Counted from the first letter of the stretch, positions 25,995 to 35,036 are shown. The stretch: 47,127 nucleotides of DNA from Candidatus Gastranaerophilales bacterium (GCA_017560095.1 JAFYOU010000049.1:1-47127), one strand, 5' to 3'. Numbers and translations are program-made. The notes: generated from the letters alone by a model not told the origin.

Positions 25995-26660
25995 ATGAAA
26001 AAGATAAAAATTAACGCTGAACATAGAGCACTCATAGAAATTGTCATCAGAGAAAGCGCCAAATTTAGAGGCAATGAAGAATTAATTGATCTTTTTTGCG
26101 ATGCAATTTATAGAAAATCGTATCTTATTATGGATGCAATTCGAGATACGGCCCGTTTAAAGCGTCATTTAATGATGATTTGTGATGGTTGTATGGATCA
26201 AATCATCAAGGAAAAAAAGAAATACGAAGAAACTAGAGTCTATAGACAAATAGAACACAATACAAAAATACAAGAAGAAATTGTGCAATTAAAGAAAAAT
26301 CCATTAACCGAAAAGGAAGATCTTGAAGAAGAATTCAAAATGCAACAAGCAACAAAAAGCGTTGTTAATCTAAAAGAAGAAATTCAAAGAAGCGAAAGAT
26401 ATGATTCTTCTGATATGTTAATTGACCCATTGGATTTTTGTCCACAAAAAAGAATCTCTGAGCATACTATTGAAAAATTAATTCAAATTGTAAAAATTAT
26501 TGATTCAAAATTCCCAAAAAAAAGATATTATGAAATTTTTACACTTCGTTATATTAAAAAATTAAATCAAACAGATATTGCAAGAGAAATGAAAATTTCA
26601 CAAGTCGAATTATCTAAAAGATTTGTAGAATTAATTAAATTAACAAGAGATAATACTTAA
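25995..26660 (+). CDS. sigma-region-4-like HTH protein, orphan
   Basis: A 221-residue soluble, charged protein. The C-terminus (about 178-215) reads as a sigma-70 region-4 or LuxR-like helix-turn-helix: FTLRYIKKLNQTDIAREMKI then SQVELSKRFVELIK, the pattern E-x-F-x-L-R-Y-x5-QxDIA. The N-terminal part (30-70, with LIDLFCDAIYRKSYLIMDAIRD) might be a degenerate region 2, but I cannot match the core-binding and -10-melting motifs. Residues 75-135 are Lys/Glu-rich and probably coiled coil. AGGGTG precedes the ATG. It stands alone, with its own gap on both sides. It may be a divergent sigma factor or a DNA-binding regulator; no specific function can be assigned. Confidence 0.7.
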   Translation: MKKIKINAEHRALIEIVIRESAKFRGNEELIDLFCDAIYRKSYLIMDAIRDTARLKRHLMMICDGCMDQIIKEKKKYEETRVYRQIEHNTKIQEEIVQLKKNPLTEKEDLEEEFKMQQATKSVVNLKEEIQRSERYDSSDMLIDPLDFCPQKRISEHTIEKLIQIVKIIDSKFPKKRYYEIFTLRYIKKLNQTDIAREMKISQVELSKRFVELIKLTRDNT

Positions 26661-26675
26661 ATACACCATTTGCAT

Positions 26676-26704
26676 TTGTTACAAATACTCATTCATGCTA
26701 TCAT
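26676..26704 (+). promoter_or_regulatory. promoter predicting a leaderless def mRNA
   Basis: TTGTTA (26676-26681), 17 bases, TATCAT (26699-26704), then six bases to the ATG. The transcript would start at the start codon; no Shine-Dalgarno is present. Confidence 0.6.
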
Positions 26705-26710
26705 CTTATT

Positions 26711-27343
26711 ATGTCTATATTAAAAATTATTGAATACGGAAACCCAATTTTAAGGGAAAAATCCAAAGAAGTTACAAAGATTTCAAAAAAAATAAAAACG
26801 TTGATTACTGACATGCTGGATACTATGTATCACGCTAATGGTGTAGGTTTGGCTGCTCCTCAAGTTGGGGAAAATTTAAGAATTTTTGTAATTGATGTAT
26901 CTGACCCATCAGGCCCAATTAATCCGCTTGTGTTTGTTAATCCAAAAATTATCAAAAAATCAGGAGCAATATCAAGCTACGAAGGATGTTTAAGCTTTCC
27001 AAAAGCTTATACAACAGTAAGGCGCTATAAAAATGTTATGGTTAAAGCGCTTGATATTAATGGACGTCCATTTATTAAAGAGGCTAAGGATGGTGAATTA
27101 CTAGCTCGTGCAATTCAACATGAATTTGACCACCTTGATGGCCGTATGTTTATTGATCATTGCAGAAATAGATTTGAAGCCAATAATGTTTTATCAAAAT
27201 ACAATCTTCCATCTATTCAAGAAGAATTTTTAATTGATGAACCTGAACTTGAAGAAGAAATTGTTACTTGGGAAAAACAAAACCCAGATGAGGCCGAAAA
27301 ATTAAGAAAAGAAATTGAAGAATTAGAAAACGGAAAAGAATAA
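26711..27343 (+). CDS. def: peptide deformylase
   Basis: Removes the formyl group from the first methionine of new proteins, using Fe2+ or another metal. All three motifs are intact: GVGLAAPQ (44-51), EGCLS (91-95, metal-binding Cys93) and HEFDH (137-141, two metal His and catalytic Glu138). At 210 residues it carries an acidic C-terminal extension of about 40 residues. First gene of a five-gene operon; its stop overlaps the fmt start (TAATG), so the enzymes that add and remove formyl are made together. Confidence 0.97.
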   Translation: MSILKIIEYGNPILREKSKEVTKISKKIKTLITDMLDTMYHANGVGLAAPQVGENLRIFVIDVSDPSGPINPLVFVNPKIIKKSGAISSYEGCLSFPKAYTTVRRYKNVMVKALDINGRPFIKEAKDGELLARAIQHEFDHLDGRMFIDHCRNRFEANNVLSKYNLPSIQEEFLIDEPELEEEIVTWEKQNPDEAEKLRKEIEELENGKE

Positions 27344-28281
27344 TGCCAATTAAAATTGTATTTCTAGGCACTCCAGATATAACTTTAGAATCTTTTGATT
27401 TTTTTATAAAATCTCCCGACTATGAAGTTTTAGCTTTAGTAACCCAAAAAGCAAAAGCAGCAAACAGAGGTAAAAAAATAATTGAGCGCAATATTACCAA
27501 AGTGGCAAAAGAAAATGCCATTCCTGTATATGAGCCTGATAAAATATCTCGTGAGATCGAAATAATTGAGCAATTAAAGATGATGAAACCCGATTTTTTC
27601 ATCACCTTTGCTTTTGGTCAAATTTTATCTCAAGAAGTTATTGATATTCCATCAATCGCTACTATTAATCTTCATGCAAGTCTTTTACCTGAATATCGTG
27701 GGGCAAATCCAATAGCACAAAGCATAATTGATGGCAAAACCAAAACTGGTATAACAACTATGAAAACAGTTTTAGAACTTGACGCAGGAGATATTTGTCT
27801 TCAAGATGAAATTGAAATTCCATCAGATATGAACGTAATTGAATTAATGATAGAAATTTCAAAGCGTTCTCCAAAATTATTGGACGAAACCCTAAAAGGT
27901 CTGTATAACAAAACTTTAGTTTGCAAAAAACAAGAACACAATAAAGCTACTTTTTGCAAAAAAATGAAAAAAGAAGAAAAAACTATCGACTGGAATATGT
28001 CTGCACACGAGCTACATAACAAAATTCGTGGAATGTATCAATTAAACACAAATCATACAACTTATGATGACAAAATTGTGAAAATATTAAAAACAATCGT
28101 TGTTGAAAACCTAAATGGCAAAGAAGGCGAAGTTTTATCTATTGAAAAAGATGGAATTGTAGTTGCTTGTGCTAAAGATGCTATTAAATTAATAACAGTT
28201 AAACCCGAAGGAAAAGGCGAAATGCAAGCAAGCGCATGGGCAAACGGAGCAAGGATACAAAAAGGAGCTAAGTTTATATAA
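27343..28281 (+). CDS. fmt: methionyl-tRNA formyltransferase
   Basis: Formylates initiator Met-tRNA with 10-formyltetrahydrofolate. The 312 residues have the N-terminal formyltransferase fold (KIVFLGTPDI start; the SLLPEYRGANPIAQSI motif near 110-125 with the catalytic Asn/His region NLHAS just before) and a C-terminal tRNA-binding domain (about 205-312). Coupled to def. The next start codon follows its stop with no gap. Confidence 0.96.
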   Translation: MPIKIVFLGTPDITLESFDFFIKSPDYEVLALVTQKAKAANRGKKIIERNITKVAKENAIPVYEPDKISREIEIIEQLKMMKPDFFITFAFGQILSQEVIDIPSIATINLHASLLPEYRGANPIAQSIIDGKTKTGITTMKTVLELDAGDICLQDEIEIPSDMNVIELMIEISKRSPKLLDETLKGLYNKTLVCKKQEHNKATFCKKMKKEEKTIDWNMSAHELHNKIRGMYQLNTNHTTYDDKIVKILKTIVVENLNGKEGEVLSIEKDGIVVACAKDAIKLITVKPEGKGEMQASAWANGARIQKGAKFI

Positions 28282-28650
28282 ATGGAATCCCGTGGAATTA
28301 GAGGTGCAATTACGGTTAATGCCAACACTAAAAAAGAAATTCAAGTAGCCACAATTGAATTATTAAATGAAATGCTAACTAAAAACGAAATAAAAACTAA
28401 CGATATTTCATTTGCTATTTTCACTTTAACATCTGACCTTAACGCAGATTTTCCTGCAAAATATGCTCGTTTAAATTGCAACTTTAATCAAGTTCCCATG
28501 ATGTGCTACCAAGAACTCGATGTTCCAAACAGTTTAAAAATGTGTCTTAGAATACTTTTAAATATTAATACTAACAAAACCCAAGATGAAATCAAACATA
28601 TTTATCTAAAAGGGGCATCAATCCTTAGAGGAGATCTTAAAAATGAATAA
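28282..28650 (+). CDS. aroH: chorismate mutase, AroH type
   Basis: Converts chorismate to prephenate for phenylalanine and tyrosine. The 122 residues align well with B. subtilis AroH: Arg7 in RGIRGAITV, Glu78 in CYQELDV, Arg90 in CLRILL and Tyr108 in HIYLKGA fall at the same positions as its active-site residues. The trimeric AroH fold is the rarer monofunctional type, also found in cyanobacteria. It sits between fmt and the peptidase genes and overlaps the latter by eight bases. Confidence 0.95.
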   Translation: MESRGIRGAITVNANTKKEIQVATIELLNEMLTKNEIKTNDISFAIFTLTSDLNADFPAKYARLNCNFNQVPMMCYQELDVPNSLKMCLRILLNINTNKTQDEIKHIYLKGASILRGDLKNE

Positions 28651-29983
28651 TAATGTAGTTAATATTGAGCAAATCGAATACCCATATTTAGAAAAACCAT
28701 TAAGTGTTTATGCTCTTGAAAATGGGCACAAAGTTGTTTTTGCACATAAAAAAAGTCCAATGATAAATGTTTCTTCTTGGGTTAAAACTGGCTCAATCAA
28801 TGAAAACAAGGAAAATAACGGAATTTCACACTTTGTTGAACATTTGTTATTTAAAGGAACAACAAAATATCCAGCTGGTGTTTTTGATAGAAAAATGGAA
28901 GAATTAGGCGGAATTATAAACGCTGCAACATGGAAAGATTACACTTTTTATTATATTAATATTCCAAAAGAACATTATAAAATAGCACTTGTTATGCACG
29001 CAGATATGATGGTTGACGCTTTATTTCCTGAAAATGAAATTGGCCCAGAATTTGACCCAGAAGGCCTGGCTCCCGCAGAAAAAAGAGAAAGATATGTTGT
29101 AATTGAAGAAATAAGAATGGGCGAAGATAATAATTGGAGAAAAGTTTATAAAAACTTAAATTCTTCAATGTATGAATCACACCCCTATAAACGCGAAGTT
29201 ATTGGCACAAAAGAAATTATAGCCAACATTTCACAAGCAGAAATTGTAAAATATTACAAAACTTTCTATACACCTCAAAACATTACAACCATTGTTGTTG
29301 GCGAATTTAATGAAGATGATATGTTAAAGCTTGTCCAAGAAAATTTCAAATTCAAAGACAATTCCAATATTGAAAAATGCACAACAGATAACGAAGCTCC
29401 AGAATATGAAATTAAAAATCCAACAACTGTTGTTGATTATAGCGAGGTTAATACAGGATATTTAATGATGGGCGCACTTTGCAATAGTGCCAAAAACTTA
29501 AAAGAAACAATTGCACTTGATTTAATTTCAACAATTTTGGGTGATGGAAAATCTTCAAGATTATATTCGGACTTAATTGAAAAAGTTGAAAATCCTCATT
29601 ACTATCAACTTGAAAGTTGTCATTATCAATTTAAAGATGGGGATAACTTCTTAATTGAAGCCAATTTTGATGCAGATAAAAAAGATATAGTAATTGATGA
29701 AATTAAATCTCAACTCAAAAAACTTAATTCCATAACAGAGGTTGAACTTCAAAAAGCTAAAAAAAGAGCCAAAGTTAATTTTGCCCAAGAATCTGAAATG
29801 GTTTCAGATATTGCAGATGCTATCGGCTATTGGATGACAGTTGTTGAAGATGTAAGCATAGCTAATCAATATTTAAAGACTTTAGAAGAAATCGATTGCA
29901 AATATGTAGAAGATATTTCAAAAAAATATTTAAACCCAGAAAAACTTTCAACAAGTTTATTACTTCCAAAAGGAGAAAACTAA
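28643..29983 (+). CDS. M16 family zinc peptidase, catalytic subunit
   Basis: A 446-residue metallopeptidase of the pitrilysin/processing-peptidase family. The inverted zinc motif HFVEH is at 63-67, with the third ligand probably a Glu of VVIEEIRMG near 152-160. A stretch of about a dozen extra residues (NEIGPEFDPEGLAPAEKRE, about 131-149) precedes that Glu. It lacks the R-Y substrate motif, which the next gene has. AGAGGAG gives a good ribosome site. With the next gene it forms the usual catalytic/non-catalytic pair. No signal peptide is visible. Confidence 0.93.
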   Translation: MNNNVVNIEQIEYPYLEKPLSVYALENGHKVVFAHKKSPMINVSSWVKTGSINENKENNGISHFVEHLLFKGTTKYPAGVFDRKMEELGGIINAATWKDYTFYYINIPKEHYKIALVMHADMMVDALFPENEIGPEFDPEGLAPAEKRERYVVIEEIRMGEDNNWRKVYKNLNSSMYESHPYKREVIGTKEIIANISQAEIVKYYKTFYTPQNITTIVVGEFNEDDMLKLVQENFKFKDNSNIEKCTTDNEAPEYEIKNPTTVVDYSEVNTGYLMMGALCNSAKNLKETIALDLISTILGDGKSSRLYSDLIEKVENPHYYQLESCHYQFKDGDNFLIEANFDADKKDIVIDEIKSQLKKLNSITEVELQKAKKRAKVNFAQESEMVSDIADAIGYWMTVVEDVSIANQYLKTLEEIDCKYVEDISKKYLNPEKLSTSLLLPKGEN

Positions 29984-29984
29984 A

Positions 29985-31217
29985 ATGAAACACTATCAAA
30001 ATAATGGAATCAATATTTTGCTTGAACACGCCCCAAAAACCCCCAGAATAAGTGTTTCGTTTTTCTTTAAAACAAATAAAAAAGAAAAATTTTATGGAGT
30101 TAATTCTCTTTTGGCTCGCCTTTTATTACAAGGGACAAAAACATATAATGCAAACGAATTAGCGCTTGCTTTTGAAAATGAATGCATTGACATAACAACA
30201 AAAGCAAAACAAGACTACTTAAAGTTTTCCCTTGTGTTTTTAAATGAAGATTTTAATCGTGCAATGGAACTTGTTAAAGATTTAATTTTAAATTCCACAT
30301 TTGACGATTTCGAAAAGGAAATCTTTAAAATGAAAGGCGAAATTATATCTGATTTAGATAATCCCAAAATGAAATTAACAGATATGTTTGTAAAATCTTT
30401 ATATGGCGAACATCCATATTCTTCAACACACACAAAAATATTAGAAGATTTAGATAAAATTACAAAACAAGATATAATTAACGCTCATAAAGAACTATTT
30501 AATTGCTTCAAATCAATTGTTGTTGTTGGCGACTATGAAAACGATGAAAAAATGATTGAATATTTTACATCCAACTTTAGCTTCATGAAAAGCGAAAATC
30601 AACCTTGCGAAATTGAAGATATTTTTAAATTACCATTTAAAGAAGATAAAATTATAAAAATAACCAAAAATGATGCCTCTCAAGCACAAATTATTCAAGG
30701 CTGGCTTGTTGAATCTTTTAATTCCAAGTTAAGCGCAAAAATTGCAGTTTTAAACAACATTTTAGGTTCATCTGGCTTATCCAGCAGACTTTTTGTTAAC
30801 TTAAGAGATAAACAAGGCTTAGCTTACACAGTCAGAAGTCAATATGAAACATTGGCACATAGTGCAATTTTTAATATGTATATCGGAACTGCCCCAATCA
30901 ATATTCAAAAATCATTGGATGGCTTTAAAAACGAATTACAGAAATTAGCCGATACACCAGTAAATGATGAAGAATTGCAAGGCGCAAAAGAAAATATCCA
31001 AGGAAGACTCAAGTATTTTACTCAAAACAACTCTCAAATTGCAGCAGTTGATGGATATAACTTTATAATGAATTTAGGTCTAGACTATAACGAACATTTT
31101 ATGAAAGAAATTCGAGAAGTTAATAAATCAGATGTTCAAGAAATAGCTAAAATGCTTTTAAGTATGCCAAAATTAATTGCAATTATTGCTCCAGAAAATG
31201 CAATGGAAAACATTTAA
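29985..31217 (+). CDS. M16 family protein, non-catalytic partner
   Basis: A 410-residue M16 homologue without the HxxEH motif (the site reads LLARLLLQGTKTY), so it cannot bind zinc. It keeps the substrate-holding R-Y motif in GLSSRLFVNLRDKQGLAYTV (about 263-282). The division of labour matches bacterial heterodimeric M16B peptidases: zinc in the first subunit, R-Y in the second. One base after the first subunit, with AAGGAG upstream. Its TAA stop is the reverse complement of the stop of the convergent gene (shared TTAA). Confidence 0.93.
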   Translation: MKHYQNNGINILLEHAPKTPRISVSFFFKTNKKEKFYGVNSLLARLLLQGTKTYNANELALAFENECIDITTKAKQDYLKFSLVFLNEDFNRAMELVKDLILNSTFDDFEKEIFKMKGEIISDLDNPKMKLTDMFVKSLYGEHPYSSTHTKILEDLDKITKQDIINAHKELFNCFKSIVVVGDYENDEKMIEYFTSNFSFMKSENQPCEIEDIFKLPFKEDKIIKITKNDASQAQIIQGWLVESFNSKLSAKIAVLNNILGSSGLSSRLFVNLRDKQGLAYTVRSQYETLAHSAIFNMYIGTAPINIQKSLDGFKNELQKLADTPVNDEELQGAKENIQGRLKYFTQNNSQIAAVDGYNFIMNLGLDYNEHFMKEIREVNKSDVQEIAKMLLSMPKLIAIIAPENAMENI

Positions 31218-33088
31218 TCAATTTTCCATATACATACATCTAAAGTGGAATTAAAATAACAAGTATAATTCTTAGAATTAATTACGTTTCCACTATAATT
31301 AAGATGAGAAGTAAAAATAACCATATCTTTATTTATCTTTTTAATCTTATCAATCTTTTCTTTTGAAATTTTATAAGAATTATCTTGCGCAACTGTCTGC
31401 GTTTTTAAATCATCAAATTTGAATAATTTTTTAATTGCACTGTCAGATGGCTTTAAAATCAAAAGAACATCTTTGTTATTTTTCTTTTTGTATTCTCTTG
31501 CAATTTCAAAAGTATTGTAACTTTGAGAAGTTTTCATTCTTATATGAGAAAAAGAATGCTTTGAATAATTTTGCATTAAAAAAATACAAATTCCAACAAA
31601 AACATATACCCACTTTCTTTTGTATTCTTGAGAAAAAATTATAGATAAAATAATAAGTGCAAATGGTATTAAAAATAATACATAACGCTCTGCCATCATT
31701 GGACGAATTATCAAAGATAAAATTATTCCAATAGAAAAAACTGAAAAAATTACCCAAAAACAATAACAATATAGACTTTTTAATTTCAGATTAGTTTTTT
31801 TAAATAAAAACATTGCAGATAATAACAATGGAATAAAACCACCAAACACAAAAAAGATGCATTTTTTTATTAATTCAAAAGTAATTTCAGGTAGTGCAGT
31901 ATTAAAATTTACATTCAAATAAGCTTGATTGTATGCAGTTAACAAATAATATGGCAAAAAGGATAACAAGGTTAAAAAATTAACTCCTAACAGCCAAACT
32001 AAATCTTTATTTCTTTTATTTTTTATAAAACTAAAAGCAAGGTATAAAAAATTTGTCAACACAAAAATTACTTGATAATAATGAGTATTGACGGCAACTA
32101 TTGATAAAATTCCATATATTATCCAGTATTTTCTATTAGCATTTTTTAAAATTTTAAAAGTATAAATTATAAACAAAACTGCCAATAACACAGTTAAACT
32201 ATAACATCTTATTTCTTGTGAAAAATAAATTATTGGCAAATTTATAGCAAACAAAAAAGCAGCAAAGTTTGCTATTTTTAATGAATAATTATTTTTTAAA
32301 AACAAGAATAAAAAAACACCCGCACAAAGAGAAAAAATTATACTTAAAAACCTAAAGCCCATAAAAGAATCAGTAAAATATTGCATGACTCTAAGCAAAA
32401 AGAAATAAAAAGGAGGATTCCCTGGATCATTAAATAAATTCAAAAAAGGATAATGCGTTGAACTTATTTCAATTGCATAACATTCATCTCCCCAAGGCAG
32501 ATATGAATTTATATCACTTAGCCTAAAAATAAAAGCTAAAATAAAAATACAACTTGGTAAAATAAATTTATTTATTTTCAATTTACAACCATAAAAAATA
32601 GTTAAAGCCAAAAAAATAAAAAACAGGTAAAATATTTTATCAAATTGCGACAATGCATTTACAAATGCATAAATCTTATTTTTATGAGAAGTTATAATTT
32701 CCTTTTTAAATTTATATTTATCATAACTTTTACAATGTTCAGCAAAACAAATTTCTTCACTTGCTTTTTCTAATTCTGAAAAATCAGAAAAATAATACAT
32801 TTTAATATCATTAAAAATGACAATATCCTTGATTTTGTTTTTATGCTCCAAACTAACCAAAAGTTCAAGAGAATCAACATTATTCTTAATTGTCTGATTT
32901 AAAATATTGTCAAATTGCTTAAAACCATAATATTTTTTATTGATTTTCAGCAATATATCATTATCTTGTTGCAATCTTGTTTCAACAATAACATTTATAT
33001 AATTTTTATTTTCATACTTAAACCAAGTGCACACAAAACACAAGAAGCTAAGTACCAAAAAAATATAAAAAAGGATTTTTGTCTTCAT
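31214..33088 (-). CDS. GT39-like integral membrane glycosyltransferase
   Basis: A polytopic protein of about 624 residues in the ArnT/PMT (GT-C) superfamily, which transfers sugars from polyprenyl-phosphate carriers on the outer face of the inner membrane. After one N-terminal helix and a soluble region (about 28-150) come about ten helices. The signature acidic site is PWGDECYAIEISS (near 200-212, Asp-Glu), followed by FNDPGNPPFYFFLLR. A soluble C-terminal tail follows (about 525-624). The start is the ATG one base after the ribBA stop, with GGA upstream; an in-frame TTG would overlap ribBA. Substrate unknown; linkage to riboflavin genes is probably only transcriptional. Confidence 0.82.
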   Translation of the reverse strand: MKTKILFYIFLVLSFLCFVCTWFKYENKNYINVIVETRLQQDNDILLKINKKYYGFKQFDNILNQTIKNNVDSLELLVSLEHKNKIKDIVIFNDIKMYYFSDFSELEKASEEICFAEHCKSYDKYKFKKEIITSHKNKIYAFVNALSQFDKIFYLFFIFLALTIFYGCKLKINKFILPSCIFILAFIFRLSDINSYLPWGDECYAIEISSTHYPFLNLFNDPGNPPFYFFLLRVMQYFTDSFMGFRFLSIIFSLCAGVFLFLFLKNNYSLKIANFAAFLFAINLPIIYFSQEIRCYSLTVLLAVLFIIYTFKILKNANRKYWIIYGILSIVAVNTHYYQVIFVLTNFLYLAFSFIKNKRNKDLVWLLGVNFLTLLSFLPYYLLTAYNQAYLNVNFNTALPEITFELIKKCIFFVFGGFIPLLLSAMFLFKKTNLKLKSLYCYCFWVIFSVFSIGIILSLIIRPMMAERYVLFLIPFALIILSIIFSQEYKRKWVYVFVGICIFLMQNYSKHSFSHIRMKTSQSYNTFEIAREYKKKNNKDVLLILKPSDSAIKKLFKFDDLKTQTVAQDNSYKISKEKIDKIKKINKDMVIFTSHLNYSGNVINSKNYTCYFNSTLDVCIWKID

Positions 33089-33089
33089 T

Positions 33090-34289
33090 TTATCCAATTA
33101 AATGATGCATTTTTTCAATCTTTGTTTTGATATATTTTTCATTATATTCATCAATTATTGGTTCAATAGGCAATCTATCATTAATTTCCAGACCATAACC
33201 TTCCAAACCTATAATTTTTGTTGGATTATTCGTTAAAAGATTAAACTTGTTATAACCAAGATGCCTTATAATTTGTGCCCCAATTCCATAATCCCTTAAA
33301 TCAGGAGCAAATCCCAAAGAAACATTTGCTTGAACGGTATCTTGTCCTTTATCTTGAAGGGCATATGCTTTAATTTTATTAATTAACCCAATTCCTCTTC
33401 CTTCATGTCCAATCATATATACCAAAGCACCATAACCATATTCATTAATCATTTTAAGTGCACTATGTAACTGATAATTACAATCACATCTTAATGAATG
33501 AAAAATGTCCCCCGTCAAACATTCGCTATGCACTCTTACCATTGGAATTTTATCAGTCCGATCTTCTTTAACCAATGCAACATATTCTGCGTTATTTAAA
33601 ATATTCCTATAACCTCTAATTTCAAATTCACCAAACTTCGTAGGAAGTTTTGCGCTTGCTTCCATTTTGATTAAAGTTTCTTTTTGAATTCTATATTTAA
33701 CTAAGTCAGCTACAGTAATAACTTTTAAACCTTCTTTTTTTGCAAACTCTAAAATATAATCTCTACGTGCCATATGACCATCATTAGTCATTATTTCACA
33801 CATTACACCTGCTGGTTTTAAACCTGTTAATTTAGCTAAATCAACAGCTGTTTCAGTATGTCCTATTCGTTCTAACACCCCACCAACTCTAGCAACACAA
33901 GGAAACAAATGCCCTGGACGCCTTAAATCTTGTGGCTGCGAATTTTGATCAATTAAAACCTGAATTGTGCGCGCCCTATCATAAGCGGAAATACCAGTCG
34001 TCACGCCAAATTTTTCATCAGCATCAATCGAAACCGTAAAAGCTGTTTTCATTGATTCTGTATTTTGCTCAACCATTTGATTAAGTTCCATTTTGATGGC
34101 TATTGTCTTATCAATTGCAACACAAATTAAACCACGCGCATTTTGAGCCATATAATTTATATTTTCCGGCGTTGCAAAATCACACGCACAAATCATATCA
34201 CCTTCATTTTCTCTATCTTCATCATCCACGACAATAATAATTTTGCCTTGTTTATAATCTAATAAAGCCTCTTCGATTGAATTAAACAT
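33090..34289 (-). CDS. ribBA: bifunctional DHBP synthase / GTP cyclohydrolase II
   Basis: Supplies both precursors of riboflavin. Residues 1-about 200 are 3,4-dihydroxy-2-butanone-4-phosphate synthase (DDEDRENEGDM near 20-30, RPGHLFPCVAR, HTETAVDLAKLTGL). Residues about 205-399 are GTP cyclohydrolase II with the zinc cysteines in ECLTGDIFHSLRCDC and the HEGRGIGLINKI motif. Both halves are complete. Twelve bases after ribE. No ribD or ribH is in the window. Confidence 0.97.
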   Translation of the reverse strand: MFNSIEEALLDYKQGKIIIVVDDEDRENEGDMICACDFATPENINYMAQNARGLICVAIDKTIAIKMELNQMVEQNTESMKTAFTVSIDADEKFGVTTGISAYDRARTIQVLIDQNSQPQDLRRPGHLFPCVARVGGVLERIGHTETAVDLAKLTGLKPAGVMCEIMTNDGHMARRDYILEFAKKEGLKVITVADLVKYRIQKETLIKMEASAKLPTKFGEFEIRGYRNILNNAEYVALVKEDRTDKIPMVRVHSECLTGDIFHSLRCDCNYQLHSALKMINEYGYGALVYMIGHEGRGIGLINKIKAYALQDKGQDTVQANVSLGFAPDLRDYGIGAQIIRHLGYNKFNLLTNNPTKIIGLEGYGLEINDRLPIEPIIDEYNEKYIKTKIEKMHHLIG

Positions 34290-34301
34290 TATTTTTCCTT
34301 A

Positions 34302-34922
34302 TTAAAATCCATTTTCTTTTAAAAATTCAAAAGTTAATTTTGATTCTTTTTTATTTGTACAAAACTTTTTAATATATTTCGCAAACAAATCATACTCAAT
34401 ATTAACTATATCACCAATTTTAAGGTTTTTTAAATTTGTATCTTTAATTGTTTCAGGTATTAACGACACCTCAAAAGAATCACTATCTACTTTTGCAACC
34501 GTCAGACTTACACCATTAATTGCAATTGAACCTTTTTTTATAATCAACTCAGTATTACAATTAAAACTAATTCTTTTAGAAAAACCATCTTGAACTATGC
34601 TTTTAACTGTTGCAACACAATCAATATGGCCAGAAACAATATGCCCATCAAGCCTAGAAGATAATTTCATTGCTCTTTCAAGATTGACTTCATCCCCAAT
34701 CTTAAGATGTTTTAAATTCGAGACATCTAGCGTTTCTTTCATAACATCTGCACTATATAAGCCATTATCTACCGAAGTCATTGTCAAACATACGCCATTA
34801 ATTGCAATTGAATCACCAATTTTAACATCTTTAAAATCAGCACCAAAAAGAATTCTTGCACCATTAGGTGTTATAGAAAGATTCTTTATAGTTGCAGTTT
34901 TCTCAATTAAACCTGTAAACAT
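34302..34922 (-). CDS. ribE: riboflavin synthase, alpha type
   Basis: Makes riboflavin from two lumazines. The protein is two copies of the lumazine-binding fold: MFTGLIEK start, SIAINGVCLTMTS in the first half and SIAINGVSLTVAKVD in the second, 206 residues. I set the start at the ATG of MFTGLIEK, the family's invariant N-terminus; 29 upstream in-frame codons are leader and promoter DNA. No Shine-Dalgarno is seen. Confidence 0.95.
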   Translation of the reverse strand: MFTGLIEKTATIKNLSITPNGARILFGADFKDVKIGDSIAINGVCLTMTSVDNGLYSADVMKETLDVSNLKHLKIGDEVNLERAMKLSSRLDGHIVSGHIDCVATVKSIVQDGFSKRISFNCNTELIIKKGSIAINGVSLTVAKVDSDSFEVSLIPETIKDTNLKNLKIGDIVNIEYDLFAKYIKKFCTNKKESKLTFEFLKENGF

Positions 34923-34958
34923 ATAATAAAAATAGCACAAAAATGACATCTTTGCTTT

Positions 34959-34987
34959 AATATATCCTCTTTGAATATGATAGACAA
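34959..34987 (-). promoter_or_regulatory. promoter of the riboflavin operon
   Basis: Minus-strand TTGTCT, 17 bases, TATATT, giving a leader of about 30 bases. That is too short for an FMN riboswitch, and none is visible. Its -35 box overlaps the -35 box of the divergent fliM promoter. Confidence 0.6.
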
Positions 34988-35009
34988 AGCACATTTCAAA
35001 TAGTATCAT
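34981..35009 (+). promoter_or_regulatory. promoter of the fliM operon
   Basis: TAGACA (34981-34986), 17 bases, TATCAT (35004-35009): five of six consensus bases in each box. It is a housekeeping-type rather than sigma-28-type promoter, with a leader of about 20 bases. It shares seven bases with the riboflavin promoter, so the two divergent units may compete for polymerase. Confidence 0.65.
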
Positions 35010-35036
35010 TTTAAAGAGAAAGCATGCTTATTTAAG

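Noticed and set aside
34923-34958. FMN riboswitch before ribE
   Set aside because: The predicted leader is only about 30 bases and shows none of the conserved junction sequence.
34923-35009. N-terminal extension of riboflavin synthase by 29 residues
   Set aside because: The family starts at MFTGLIEK, and the extra codons cover the promoter.
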